NCBI GenBank assembly: GCA_016713235.1
Contig: JADJPN010000005.1
Location: forward strand, 62,001-126,000
Source of the DNA: Hyphomicrobiales bacterium
GTDB lineage: Bacteria; Pseudomonadota; Alphaproteobacteria; Rhizobiales; Xanthobacteraceae
Direction of reading: 5' to 3'
Length of the DNA: 64,000 nt
The notes under the pieces: model-generated
The model's database searches: none
Seen by the model: the letters and a program-made list of their open reading frames with translations, nothing else
Told to the model about the DNA's origin: nothing
Made by a program: the position numbers and the translations under genes
Shown here: in pieces, positions 43,841 through 52,763 of the stretch
Layout: each line of letters opens with the position of its first letter
Numbering within the stretch: the first letter of the stretch is position 1

Positions 43841-43930
43841 GGAGAGGTGGCCGAGTGGTTTAAGGCAGCGGTCTTGAAAACCGCCGTGCGTGAAAGCGTA
43901 CCGTGGGTTCGAAGCCCACCCTCTCCGCCA
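43841..43930 (+). tRNA. tRNA-Ser(UGA)
   Basis: A full class II tRNA can be folded. The acceptor stem GGAGAGG pairs with CCTCTCC. The D arm is GCCGAGTGGTTTAAGGC. The anticodon stem GCGGT/ACCGC encloses the loop CTTGAAA with anticodon TGA. A long variable arm (CGTGCGTGAAAGCGTACC) follows. The T arm GTGGG-TTCGAAG-CCCAC is normal, and the CCA end is encoded (43928-43930). The long variable arm and UGA anticodon identify serine, reading UCN codons with A or G third. The gene stands alone and converges on the FAD oxidoreductase gene 5 bases beyond. Confidence 0.97.
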
Positions 43931-43934
43931 TTTA

Positions 43935-45563
43935 TTATTGTATTTGCGCGCGGCCGCGGCCTAAGTCCTTGATGATTTCGTGTGCCGCGTTGTGTCCCGG
44001 CGCGCCGGTGACACCGCCGCCGGGATGTGTACCCGAGCCGCACATATAAAGTCCCGGACTCGGGGCGCGATAGTTTGCATTGCCGAGTGCGGGCCGCGCG
44101 GAGAAAATCTGCCCGAGATCGAGCGCGCCGTGGAAAATGTCACCGCCGGTGAGTCCGAAGGTCCGTTCCAGATCGAGTGGCGAAAGGCTTTGGCGCGCGA
44201 TGACGGATGATTTGAAGTTCGGCGCGTAACTGTTGACCGTGTCGATCATCAGATCGGCAACAGTATCGCGGTGGTCGTCCCACGATTTTCCGTCGGGAAG
44301 CTTTGGTGCGACATGCTGACAGAACAGGCTCGCGACGTGCTGGCCCTTTGGCGCGAGCGTGTCGTCGAGCGTTGAGGAAATTACCAGTTCAACGATCGGC
44401 TGCTTCGACCAGCCATGCGTGCGCGCATCAAAAAAAGCCTGCTCCATGTAACGCAGGCTCGGTGCCATGATGATCCCGGCGGTGTGATGTTCGGCGAGTT
44501 CTTTCCCCGGAAGGCATTTGAAGTCCGGTAGCTCGGCGAGCGCGACATTCATGCGGAAGGTTCCGGAGCCGACACGCCAGTTTTCCATGCGATGGCGGAA
44601 GTCCGTGGGCAGCGCATTCGGCTCCACCAGCTTCAGAAAGAGCAGTTTGGGGTTGAGGTTCGAGACGACGGCGCGGCCGCGAAAAACCTTGCCGTCTTCA
44701 GTGACGGCGCCGACCGCTTTGCCCTTCTCGATCAGAATTTCTTTCACCGGCGACGACAAACGAATTTCCGCGCCGCTCGATGCGGCTGACTTCGCCATCG
44801 CCTGCGTAATCGCACCCATGCCCCCGATGGCATGACCCCACGCGCCCTTCTTGCCGTTCACCTCGCCGAAGCAGTGATGCAGGAGCACGTAAGCAGAGCC
44901 AGGTGTATAGGGGCTCGCGTAATTACCAACGATGCCGTCGAAGCCATAGACCGCTTTGATCGGATCGCTTTCGAACCAGCCGTCGAGATAATCGCCGGCC
45001 GAGTTGGTGAACAGATCGAGCAGCGAACGCTGGTTACTCAAACCCATCTTGCGCAGTCGATTGGCGAGCGCACCCGCGCGGATCAATTCGGAAATTGCGG
45101 AGAGCGGGTTGCCTGCGGCGACGTTAGGCGGCGTTTGCAGGACAAGCTCGCGCAATACATCCGCGACGATGTTCAGTTGCGCGTCATAGGCGTTTAACTT
45201 CGCGGCGTCTTTCTGCGAGAATTTGGCGACTTCCTGTGCCGTCTTCCCCGCGCCGGTCTTCAGATAGCGTCCATCGGGCAGCGGCAGAAAGTTTGATAGC
45301 TTGCGCTCGACAATCTTCAGCCCATGCGCTGCCAGATCGAGGTCGCGGATCACTTTGGGATTGAGTAGCGAAACGGTGTAGGCCGCGACCGAGTTGCGAA
45401 AGCCCGGGTGAAACTCCTCGGTCACGGCGGCACCGCCTGCGACCGCGCGGCGCTCCAGCACCACGACCTTCAGCCCGGCCTTGGCGAGGTAGGCTGCGCA
45501 GACGAGGCCATTATGGCCCCCGCCGACGATGACAGCGTCGTAGGTGTCGCCCCGGCCGCTCAA
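43935..45563 (-). CDS. FAD-dependent oxidoreductase of the phytoene-desaturase/PYROXD2 group
   Basis: This 542-residue flavoprotein has an N-terminal dinucleotide-binding motif (AVIVGGGHNGLVCAAYLAKA), a GGAAVTEEFHPGFRNSVAAY segment and a C-terminal FAD-contact region (GLYMCGSGTHPGGGVTGAPG). These match the phytoene desaturase-like proteins related to human PYROXD2, not true carotenoid desaturases. The substrate is unknown, and no crt genes are nearby. It reads toward the tRNA-Ser gene and lies divergent from rimO. The frame is intact. Confidence 0.88.
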   Translation of the reverse strand: MSGRGDTYDAVIVGGGHNGLVCAAYLAKAGLKVVVLERRAVAGGAAVTEEFHPGFRNSVAAYTVSLLNPKVIRDLDLAAHGLKIVERKLSNFLPLPDGRYLKTGAGKTAQEVAKFSQKDAAKLNAYDAQLNIVADVLRELVLQTPPNVAAGNPLSAISELIRAGALANRLRKMGLSNQRSLLDLFTNSAGDYLDGWFESDPIKAVYGFDGIVGNYASPYTPGSAYVLLHHCFGEVNGKKGAWGHAIGGMGAITQAMAKSAASSGAEIRLSSPVKEILIEKGKAVGAVTEDGKVFRGRAVVSNLNPKLLFLKLVEPNALPTDFRHRMENWRVGSGTFRMNVALAELPDFKCLPGKELAEHHTAGIIMAPSLRYMEQAFFDARTHGWSKQPIVELVISSTLDDTLAPKGQHVASLFCQHVAPKLPDGKSWDDHRDTVADLMIDTVNSYAPNFKSSVIARQSLSPLDLERTFGLTGGDIFHGALDLGQIFSARPALGNANYRAPSPGLYMCGSGTHPGGGVTGAPGHNAAHEIIKDLGRGRAQIQ

Positions 45564-45668
45564 ACTTCACCTGAAATTTGCATTCTGTGGCCTGAATAGG
45601 CCACAAAGCGCCCGCATGTGAACCCCGCACGCGGCCAAAGCGGCCAGCAGTGCTCCCGAACCCGAGAA

Positions 45669-46994
45669 ATGAACGAAAACCCCTCTCCCCGCGTGAGCTT
45701 CGTGTCGCTCGGCTGCCCCAAGGCGCTGGTCGATTCCGAACGCATCGTGACCCGGCTGCGTGCCGAAGGCTATGAACTGTCGCGCGACCACGCGGGCGCC
45801 GATGTCGTGCTGGTCAACACCTGTGGCTTTCTCGACAGCGCGAAGGCTGAGAGTTTGGCCGCGATCGGCGACGCCCTGGCGAAGAACGGCAAGGTCATTG
45901 TCACCGGCTGCATGGGCGCGGAACCGGAAAGCATCCGCGCGGTGCATCCTTCGGTGCTTGCGGTCACCGGCCCACAGCAATACGAAGCGGTCGTATCCGC
46001 CGTGCACGAAGCCGTGCCGCCGAAGCATGACCCATTTCTCGATCTCGTGCCTGAACAAGGCATTAAGCTCACGCCGCGCCACTATGCGTACCTGAAGATT
46101 TCAGAGGGCTGCAACAACCGCTGCACCTTCTGCATTATTCCGAGATTGCGTGGCGATCTGGTGAGCCGGACCGCAGCCGATGTGCTGCGCGAGGCCGAAC
46201 GGCTGGTGAAGGCGGGCGTGAAAGAGCTGCTCGTCATTTCGCAGGATACGTCCGCTTACGGCATCGACCTGAAATACGCGGAAAGCAAATGGCGTGATCG
46301 CGACGTGCGCGCGAAGTTCGTCGATCTCGCGCGTGAGCTTGGCGAACTCGGCGCTTGGGTCCGGCTGCATTACGTCTATCCCTATCCGCATGTCGATGAC
46401 GTGATGCCGCTGATGGCAGAAGGCAAAGTGCTGCCTTATCTCGACATCCCGATGCAGCACGGCAGCCCGACCGTGTTGAAGCGCATGCGTCGTCCTGCTT
46501 CGCAGGAAAAGCAGCTCGCGCGCATTACGAAGTGGCGCGAGGAAGTGCCGAACCTCACCTTGCGCTCGACGTTTATCGTCGGCTTCCCCGGCGAGACGGA
46601 AGAAGAATTCAACGAGCTGCTTGCCTTCCTAGACGAAGCACAGCTTGACCGCGTCGGTTGCTTCAAATTTGAACCCGTGCGCGGCGCGCCAGCAAATGAA
46701 CTAGAGAACCCGGTGCCCGAAGAAGTGAAGTCGCAACGCTACGCACGCTTCATGGAGACGCAGCAGAAAATCAGCGCAAAGCGCCTGCGCGCCAAAGTCG
46801 GCAAGCGCGAGCCGGTCATCATCGACAGCGTTTCCGGAAACACTGCGATTGGCCGCACGCGCGGTGATGCGCCGGAGATCGACGGCGTCGTGCATATCGC
46901 GAGCCGCCGTCCGCTCAAGGTTGGCGAGATTGCTACCGTCAAGATCGAGAGCGCGGAAGCCTATGACTTGCGCGGCACCGTCGCGGGCTTTTAG
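45669..46994 (+). CDS. rimO: ribosomal protein uS12 methylthiotransferase RimO
   Basis: RimO adds a methylthio group to an aspartate of ribosomal protein S12, using a radical-SAM and an auxiliary Fe-S cluster. ATG 45669 (MNENPSPRVSFVSLGCPKAL) is chosen; an in-frame ATG at 45618 would add 17 non-conserved residues. The three auxiliary cysteines lie in LGCPKA, NTCGF and GCMGAE. The radical-SAM cysteines are in EGCNNRCTFCIIP. A TRAM domain ends the protein (EPVIIDSVSGNTAIGRTRGD). At about 441 residues, length is normal and the frame intact. It is transcribed alone. Confidence 0.96.
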   Translation: MNENPSPRVSFVSLGCPKALVDSERIVTRLRAEGYELSRDHAGADVVLVNTCGFLDSAKAESLAAIGDALAKNGKVIVTGCMGAEPESIRAVHPSVLAVTGPQQYEAVVSAVHEAVPPKHDPFLDLVPEQGIKLTPRHYAYLKISEGCNNRCTFCIIPRLRGDLVSRTAADVLREAERLVKAGVKELLVISQDTSAYGIDLKYAESKWRDRDVRAKFVDLARELGELGAWVRLHYVYPYPHVDDVMPLMAEGKVLPYLDIPMQHGSPTVLKRMRRPASQEKQLARITKWREEVPNLTLRSTFIVGFPGETEEEFNELLAFLDEAQLDRVGCFKFEPVRGAPANELENPVPEEVKSQRYARFMETQQKISAKRLRAKVGKREPVIIDSVSGNTAIGRTRGDAPEIDGVVHIASRRPLKVGEIATVKIESAEAYDLRGTVAGF

Positions 46995-47028
46995 CTAAAT
47001 CCGGTAACCGGCGCGGAATGCGCCCCAG

Positions 47029-47054
47029 TGGCGGCAGCATCATCGCTGCCACCG
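47029..47054. terminator. possible terminator hairpin between rimO and the quinone oxidoreductase gene
   Basis: TGGCGGCAGC and GCTGCCACCG form an imperfect stem (one mismatch and one wobble) around a 6-base loop, lying 35 bases after rimO and 42 bases before the end of the convergent gene. A smaller perfect hairpin (GGCGC/GCGCC) lies just before. Neither has a T-run, so this is a weak call. Confidence 0.3.
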
Positions 47055-47095
47055 GCGGAGCGCTTGCCGCCGCCCGCTTTCCAGAACACCTGCGA

Positions 47096-48070
47096 TCAGA
47101 GCAATAATACCGTCTGGCCGGTCGTATTGCGGGATTCCAGGTCTCGATGTGCCCGCTCAACGTCCTTGAGCGGATAGGTCTGGTTGATCTGAATCTTGAC
47201 CTTACCCGTCTCGATTACCTTCATCAGGTCCTTCGCGCCGGCTTCAAGTTCTTTGCGGGTAATGAAGTAGTGAAGCATCGTAGGCCGAGTGACGAACAGT
47301 GAGCCTTTGGTAGCAAGGATACCGAGATTGACGCCATCGACCGGGCCAGAAGCGTTGCCATAGCTCGCGAGCACGCCGCGCGGTTTCAAGCTGTCGAGCG
47401 AACTCATGAAAGTGGACTTGCCAACGCCGTCGTAGACGACGTCGCACTTCTTGCCTTTGGTAATTTCGGCGACGCGCTTGGCGACATCTTCGTCACGATA
47501 AAGAATAACGTGGTGCGCGCCATTCTTCTTGGCGATCGCGGCTTTGTCTTTCGAGCCGACCGTTGCGATCACGGTTGCGCCAAGTGCCTTCGCCCATTGC
47601 GTCAGAATTTGGCCGACGCCGCCGGCAGCGGCATGAATTAGAACAGTGTGGCCCTTCTTCACCTTGAAGAGCGAGCGCAGGAGGTATTGCGCCGTGAGGC
47701 CCTTCAACATCATCGCGGCAGCGACTTTATCGCTAATCTTCTTCGGCAGTTTGATCAGCTTGTCCGCGGGAAGATTGCGCTCGGTGACATAAGCGCCCGG
47801 CACCGTGCCGTAGGCGACACGATCGCCTTTCTTGAAACCTTTGACGCCTTTGCCAACGGAAAGGACAACGCCCGCGCCTTCGTTGCCCGGCGAGAACGGA
47901 TAGGCCGCAGGCTTATAGAGGCCGGTGCGGAAATAAGTGTCAATGAAGTTCAGGCCGATCGCAGTCTGCTTGATGCGGACCTCGCCCTTGCCCGGCTCGG
48001 GAAGCGTGACTTCCTCGTACTTCAGGACTTCCGGGCCGCCATGCGTATGAACTCGAACCGCGAACGCCAT
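47096..48070 (-). CDS. quinone oxidoreductase (QOR-type MDR protein)
   Basis: This 324-residue medium-chain dehydrogenase/reductase without zinc ligands belongs to the QOR group, which reduces quinones with NADPH by one electron. Marks are IGLNFIDTYFRTGLY, FSPGNEGAGVV and the nucleotide site HAAAGGVGQILTQWAKALGA. I choose ATG 48070 (MAFAVRVHTHGG), preceded by GGAGG; an upstream ATG at 48088 gives MVEEKE, which is the ribosome site translated. It is convergent with rimO and followed upstream by an SDR gene. The frame is intact. Confidence 0.92.
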   Translation of the reverse strand: MAFAVRVHTHGGPEVLKYEEVTLPEPGKGEVRIKQTAIGLNFIDTYFRTGLYKPAAYPFSPGNEGAGVVLSVGKGVKGFKKGDRVAYGTVPGAYVTERNLPADKLIKLPKKISDKVAAAMMLKGLTAQYLLRSLFKVKKGHTVLIHAAAGGVGQILTQWAKALGATVIATVGSKDKAAIAKKNGAHHVILYRDEDVAKRVAEITKGKKCDVVYDGVGKSTFMSSLDSLKPRGVLASYGNASGPVDGVNLGILATKGSLFVTRPTMLHYFITRKELEAGAKDLMKVIETGKVKIQINQTYPLKDVERAHRDLESRNTTGQTVLLL

Positions 48071-48165
48071 TTCTTTTTCCTCCACCAATCGCCGCCATCG
48101 GCGGCCGTTGTTCTAGTTTCTCTATTTGTCACATACGAGGGCGCTGCCGCGCAAACGCCGATCCG

Positions 48166-48912
48166 TCAGCGCCCGCCCGAAATACGCATATTTGTACCCA
48201 CAACATAAGACGCCTGTTCGGACAGGAGGTACAGGATCGCCTCGGCGACTTCCTGCGCCTGACCTTCGCGTCCCATCGGGATCATGGAGCGCAAACGCGC
48301 GATGCGGTCGGGCTGACCGCCGGCTGCATGAATTTCGGTGTCGATCAGTCCCGGCGCGACCGAATTCACACGGACCCCTTCTCCCGCGACTTCCCGGGAC
48401 AAGCCGATTGTCAGTGCGTCGATCGCGCCTTTCGATGCTGCGTACCAGACATATTCTCCGGGAGCACCGAGCGTCGATGCCATCGAGCCGAGATTAACGA
48501 TCGCGCCGCCTTTGCCGCCAAATTTCGTGGACATGCGGCGCACGGCCTCCTGCGCGACGATCATCGCGCCGGTGACATTCACGTCGATGACACGGCGCAT
48601 CATCGCCGGATCTGCGTCTGCATAGCGGCTGCTTTTGCCGGTAATCCCGGCGTTATTGACGAGATGCGTGAGCTTGCCGAACTTGTCGACCGCTTCGAAC
48701 ATCCCGCGAATATCGGTCTCGCTCGCCATGTCGCCCTTGATCGCGATGCCGCGGGCATTGCTCTTCTCGATGTCGGCGAGCACTTCGTTGGCGGCTTTCT
48801 CATTGCCAAGATAGTTGATCGCAACGTCGTAGCCTTGACGCGCCGCGAGCCGCGCCGTCGCGGCGCCAATACCCCGGCTGCCGCCGGTAATCAGCAGAAT
48901 TTTCTTATCCAT
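48166..48912 (-). CDS. SDR-family oxidoreductase
   Basis: This 248-residue classical short-chain dehydrogenase has the nucleotide motif GGSRGIGAATARL, the NNAG motif VNNAGITGKSS, a catalytic Ser in NLGSMASTLG and the YxxxK pair in YAASKGAI. The pattern is near glucose-dehydrogenase or 3-oxoacyl-ACP-reductase-like SDRs, but the substrate cannot be named. It lies 6 bases after terC on the same strand, so pcs-terC-SDR may be one transcript. The frame is intact. Confidence 0.9.
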   Translation of the reverse strand: MDKKILLITGGSRGIGAATARLAARQGYDVAINYLGNEKAANEVLADIEKSNARGIAIKGDMASETDIRGMFEAVDKFGKLTHLVNNAGITGKSSRYADADPAMMRRVIDVNVTGAMIVAQEAVRRMSTKFGGKGGAIVNLGSMASTLGAPGEYVWYAASKGAIDALTIGLSREVAGEGVRVNSVAPGLIDTEIHAAGGQPDRIARLRSMIPMGREGQAQEVAEAILYLLSEQASYVVGTNMRISGGR

Positions 48913-48918
48913 TGCTGC

Positions 48919-49713
48919 TTACTTTGCCTTTTTTCGTTTCTTACTTTTCTTACGTTTAGCACTTCCCGTCACGGCCGCGGTCGCGGCTTTTTTCATATTC
49001 CTCAGCATCGCGATATTCACGCCCTCGACCAGGCCCGCGAAGGCCATGGAGAAGTAGATGTAGCCGCGCGGGATCTTGAAGCCGAGACCATCGGCAACCA
49101 GCGCGACGCCGATCAGCAACAGAAATGCGAGCGCGAGCACCTTCGTCGTTGGATGGCGTGAGATAAACTCCGATATCCAGCCCGAGGCGGCATACATAAC
49201 GATAATTGCGATGATCACGGCGATCACCATGATCTCGATATCGTCGGCGAGACCGATCGCGGTAATGATCGAGTCCACCGAGAACACCATGTCGATCAGA
49301 ATGATCTGAAAGATGATGGTCCAGAATGCACCTGCGGCGACCGATGGTTTCGCGGCCGCTTGCGTTCCTTCGACTTCGTGATGCAGCTCCTGTACGGCTT
49401 TGTAGATCAGGAACAAGCCGCCGGCCAACAGCACGATATCGCGCCAGGAAAATGCGTGGCCGAACAGCACGAAGACCGGATGCTTCAGTGCGATGATCCA
49501 GGTGAGCAGAAAGAGCAGCGCGATCCGGAAAACGAGCGCGATGCTGAGCCCGATCTGGCGCGCCCGCTTCGCGGCCTCCTTGCCAAGCCGCTGGACCAGC
49601 AGCGAGATGAAAATCACATTGTCGATGCCGAGCACGATCTCGAGCACGATCAAAGTAATCAGCGCGACCCACGAAGCAGGATCGCTGATCCAGTCAAATA
49701 GTGGGAAACTCAT
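48919..49713 (-). CDS. TerC-family integral membrane protein
   Basis: TerC proteins are seven- to nine-helix membrane proteins linked to metal handling, including Mn export for exported enzymes in some bacteria. ATG 49713 (MSFPLFDWISD) overlaps the pcs stop by four bases; the open frame runs upstream but is non-conserved there. Marks are LEIVLGIDNVIFISLLVQRL with the acidic metal-binding residues, and IILIDMVFSVDSIITAIGL. The 264-residue protein ends in a lysine-rich tail (SAKRKKSKKRKKAK). Coupling to pcs may be incidental. Confidence 0.93.
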   Translation of the reverse strand: MSFPLFDWISDPASWVALITLIVLEIVLGIDNVIFISLLVQRLGKEAAKRARQIGLSIALVFRIALLFLLTWIIALKHPVFVLFGHAFSWRDIVLLAGGLFLIYKAVQELHHEVEGTQAAAKPSVAAGAFWTIIFQIILIDMVFSVDSIITAIGLADDIEIMVIAVIIAIIVMYAASGWISEFISRHPTTKVLALAFLLLIGVALVADGLGFKIPRGYIYFSMAFAGLVEGVNIAMLRNMKKAATAAVTGSAKRKKSKKRKKAK

Positions 49714-50417
49714 GCTTGGCGGTCCCTGAATATTCCGGCGACGAGAAAGTATACCGCGATCGAGAGAAGCGCGAACCAGACAATCGGCGGCGGGGATAGC
49801 TCGTATGCAAGCGCGAGCGCGGCCAGCGCAGTCCATGCCGCCAGAAGCGCGAGCGTGAGGTAGCGCAATCTTCTGACCCTGAAGGGATGCAGGAATGGAA
49901 TGGGAACGAACGTCAGTATGCAAAGCATGATGATCAAGCTGGACGTCAGTTCCGGGGACGGTTTGCCGATCAGGAGATAGAATACGACGATATTCCAGAC
50001 TGCCGGAAAGCCTCTGAAGAACGCGTCCTCGGTCTTCATGCGCGTATCCGCGAAATAGAGCGCACCCGTAATCGTGATTGCGGCCCCAGCGGCGAACGAC
50101 AGGGGTGCGGGAATGAGCCCGCTGAGTACCAGCGCATAAGCCGGGACGATCACGTAGTTCAGATAATCCACCACGAGATCCAGCGTTTCGCCGGACCAAT
50201 TCGGCAGCACTTCCTTGACGCGCATGCGGCGCGCGAGCGGCCCGTCGATGCCATCGATCATCAGTGCAAAGCCGAGCCATAGAAACATTGCCGTGAACCG
50301 CCGCTCGTGGGCTGCAAGGAGCGCGAGTAGCCCGAAGGCAACGCCGGAAGCCGTGAGGATATGGACCGCGAGAGCGATTGCGCGTTGGGCCGTGGTGTAT
50401 TCGGGAATGGGCGGCAT
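49710..50417 (-). CDS. pcs: phosphatidylcholine synthase
   Basis: Pcs condenses choline with CDP-diacylglycerol to make phosphatidylcholine in the inner membrane, a pathway found in alphaproteobacteria and important in host interaction. The 235-residue protein has the CDP-alcohol transferase signature split over DGIDGPLARRM and GETLDLVVDYLNYV (D..DG..AR...G..D...D), preceded by an N-terminal helix and followed by about six helices. The long hydrophobic frame and DLVVDY pattern are typical of Pcs rather than phosphatidylserine or PG-phosphate synthases. Its stop overlaps terC by four bases (ATGA). The frame is intact. Confidence 0.93.
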   Translation of the reverse strand: MPPIPEYTTAQRAIALAVHILTASGVAFGLLALLAAHERRFTAMFLWLGFALMIDGIDGPLARRMRVKEVLPNWSGETLDLVVDYLNYVIVPAYALVLSGLIPAPLSFAAGAAITITGALYFADTRMKTEDAFFRGFPAVWNIVVFYLLIGKPSPELTSSLIIMLCILTFVPIPFLHPFRVRRLRYLTLALLAAWTALAALALAYELSPPPIVWFALLSIAVYFLVAGIFRDRQA

Positions 50418-50462
50418 TTCGCCATGTCAGCATTTCGACGCGAATTCCGCTAGACTGCGGTG

Positions 50463-51658
50463 ATGACACTTGGCGATACACTTGACGATGTGCGGAGCGA
50501 CGTAACGGTTGTCGGCGGAGGTCCTGCGGGCCTGATCGCCGCCATCGCGCTTGCTCACCGGGGCGTGCGGACAACCCTGCTCGCGCCCAAAGCTTCCCAT
50601 GCCGACCGCAGGACCACCGCGCTGCTTGGCGCTTCGGTGGACATCTTGAAAGAGATCGGGCTCTGGGAGCCGATCGATGCCAAGGCTGCTCCGCTGCGGA
50701 AGCTTCGCCTTGTGGATGGTACAAGACGCCTGATCCGCACCCCAGAGGTGTTGTTCGAGTCCGGTGAGATCGGGCTCGATGCTTTCGGTTACAACATCGC
50801 GAACGAAGAACTGCTTGCGGTGCTCCGCGAAGCACTGCGCGCTGCGCCGAACATACATGTCGTCGAACAATCCGCTGTCGCAGTAGGCGTTACCGGCGAC
50901 ACTGCGCGCGTAAGGCTCGACGACGGCGCCGAGATCGCTTCATCGCTGATCGTCGCCGCCGATGGAAGGAATTCGATCTGCCGACCCGTTGCACAGATCC
51001 GCACGAGCAAGCGGTCCCTTCCCCAGCACGCAATTGCGATCAATCTTTCGCACTCGCGGCCGCACAAGGATACGTCCACGGAATTTCATACCGACAGCGG
51101 ACCGTTCACATTGGTGCCGATGCAGGGACAGCGCTCGAGCCTCGTCTGGGTATGTGAAGCCGAAGACGCGGAACGTCTTCGCAACGCTTCCGATCAAGTG
51201 CTTGCCGATGAGATCGAAACGAAGTCGCACTTTCTGCTTGGTGAAATTCGCATTGAAGGCCCGCGTGGCATTTTTCCGCTCGGCGTCGAGATTGCGGATC
51301 GCTTCGCGAACAACCGCATCGCGCTGGTCGGAGAGTCCGGCCACGTCATTCCACCGATCGGGGCGCAGGGGCTCAATCTTGGCATTCGCGACGCCGATAC
51401 GATTGCGAGACTTGCAGCTGACTCCCTGAACGGTGGGGAAGATCCGGGCGCGGATAGCGTGCTGCGGCCTACGACCTCGAACGGCGCGCGGATATTCGTG
51501 CACGCGCAGCTGCGGTGGAGATGCTGGGCCGCTCGCTGCTGACGGAATTTCTTCCCGTCCATCTTGCGCGCGGTCTCGGGCTTGAAGTCGCGTCGCGGGT
51601 GCCGATGCTGCGCAGGAGTCTGATGCGCGGCGGGCTCGGCAAAGCCGCGAGCAGCTAA
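50463..51658 (+). CDS. UbiH/COQ6-type FAD monooxygenase (frameshift near the 3' end)
   Basis: These FAD hydroxylases act on ubiquinone rings or related aromatics. ATG 50463 (a GTG at 50460 directly before it is also in frame) gives VTVVGGGPAGLIAAIALAHR, RTTALLGASVDIL and the FAD-contact LVGESGHVIPPIGAQGLNLG. All are UbiH-family marks. The open frame stops at 51542 with non-conserved residues after ADSVLR. Adding a G near 51465 restores AAYDLERRADIRARTAAVEM and continues through LEVASRVPMLRRSLMRGG to a TAA at 51656-51658. The restored length is about 399 residues. The specific hydroxylation step is not assigned. Its stop is followed after one base by the convergent CaiB gene's stop. Confidence 0.88.
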
Positions 51659-51659
51659 T

Positions 51660-52763
51660 CTACTTTACGCGCGGATAGCTGCGCGCACCTTTAACGCGAA
51701 ATGCGGGGGCAATCGGTACAGGTAGCGCAGGGATTTGCTTGTCGCCACCGGCGGAAGCAAGTTGCTCGCTGAACAATCCGCGCTTGACGAAGTGCTCGTC
51801 CGCGAGCGCTTCTTCGAGTGTAGCCATAATCGTCACGCAGCAATCCGCAGCCGCGAACTTCGGCTTCCAGTGCGCTGCCGTTTCCTTCGCGATGATGTCG
51901 CGGATCGCCTGTTTGGTTGCGCTGGGATTCTTGAAATCGTTCGTGAACTCCTGCGGCAGGCCTATCGTGGCGCAGAACGCCGCCCAGAACTTCTGTTCCA
52001 GCGCGCCGCAACAGACCAGTTTTCCATCCTTGGTTGGGTAGATCTGGTAGCGGGGTGAGCCGCCTGTCGTACTGAGAGATGCGGGGCCAGCTTGCTTTCC
52101 CGTCGCCTGCAACGTGGCAAACGCCATCCAGGCGAAGGTGAACATCGCATCGGCCATTGCGATATCGATGTAAGCACCCTTCCCGGTTTTTCCGCGCGCA
52201 ATCAGCGCGAGCAGAATGTTCGTCACAGCCGGAAAGGTGCCGCCACCGATATCCGCGATTAATGCGGGCGGAACGACGGGATTGTCGGCATGTCCCGGCG
52301 CGAGCGAGAGCAGCCCGGTTGCACCGATGTAATTCAGATCGTGCCCCGCTTCGTCGCGCTTGGGGCCTGACTGGCCGTAGCCCGTGATCGAGCAATAAAT
52401 GAGCTTCGGATTGATCTTGCTCAGCTCGTCGTAACCGAGTCCATGCCGCTGCATCACTCCCGGACGGAACTGCTCGACCAGCACGTCGGCTTTTGCCGCA
52501 AGTTCACGCGCAGCCTTGCGGCCTTCGTCGTTTTTGAGATCGACCACAAGGCTCTTCTTGCCGCGATTGAGCATGGCGAAGGCCGCCGAGATGCCGTCCC
52601 ACTGCGGCGGATATGCACGCATGTCCTCGCCGCCGGGCTTTTCAACCTTGATCACTTCGGCGCCCGCTTCGGCGAGCATCAAGGTCGCGACGGGTCCGGG
52701 CAGCAGCGTCGTGAAATCGGCGACAAGGATACCTTTCAGCGGGGCTTCATTCGATGTGTTCAT
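51660..52763 (-). CDS. CaiB/BaiF CoA-transferase-family protein (alpha-methylacyl-CoA racemase type)
   Basis: This 367-residue protein belongs to the class III CoA-transferase family. Marks are FTTLLPGPVATLMLAEAGAE, KVEKPGGEDMR and RPGVMQRHGLGYDEL. The GHDLNY motif with its catalytic Asp is of the alpha-methylacyl-CoA racemase subgroup rather than formyl-CoA transferases. The enzyme would therefore racemise 2-methyl-branched acyl-CoAs, or transfer CoA. Start ATG 52763 overlaps the stop of the AEC transporter by four bases; the frame is open further upstream but non-conserved there. It is intact. Confidence 0.92.
   Translation of the reverse strand: MNTSNEAPLKGILVADFTTLLPGPVATLMLAEAGAEVIKVEKPGGEDMRAYPPQWDGISAAFAMLNRGKKSLVVDLKNDEGRKAARELAAKADVLVEQFRPGVMQRHGLGYDELSKINPKLIYCSITGYGQSGPKRDEAGHDLNYIGATGLLSLAPGHADNPVVPPALIADIGGGTFPAVTNILLALIARGKTGKGAYIDIAMADAMFTFAWMAFATLQATGKQAGPASLSTTGGSPRYQIYPTKDGKLVCCGALEQKFWAAFCATIGLPQEFTNDFKNPSATKQAIRDIIAKETAAHWKPKFAAADCCVTIMATLEEALADEHFVKRGLFSEQLASAGGDKQIPALPVPIAPAFRVKGARSYPRVK

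Noticed and set aside
49714..50835. Upstream extension of the terC frame and part of a longer minus-strand frame
   Set aside because: It overlaps pcs and the monooxygenase gene and is not conserved; terC starts at 49713.
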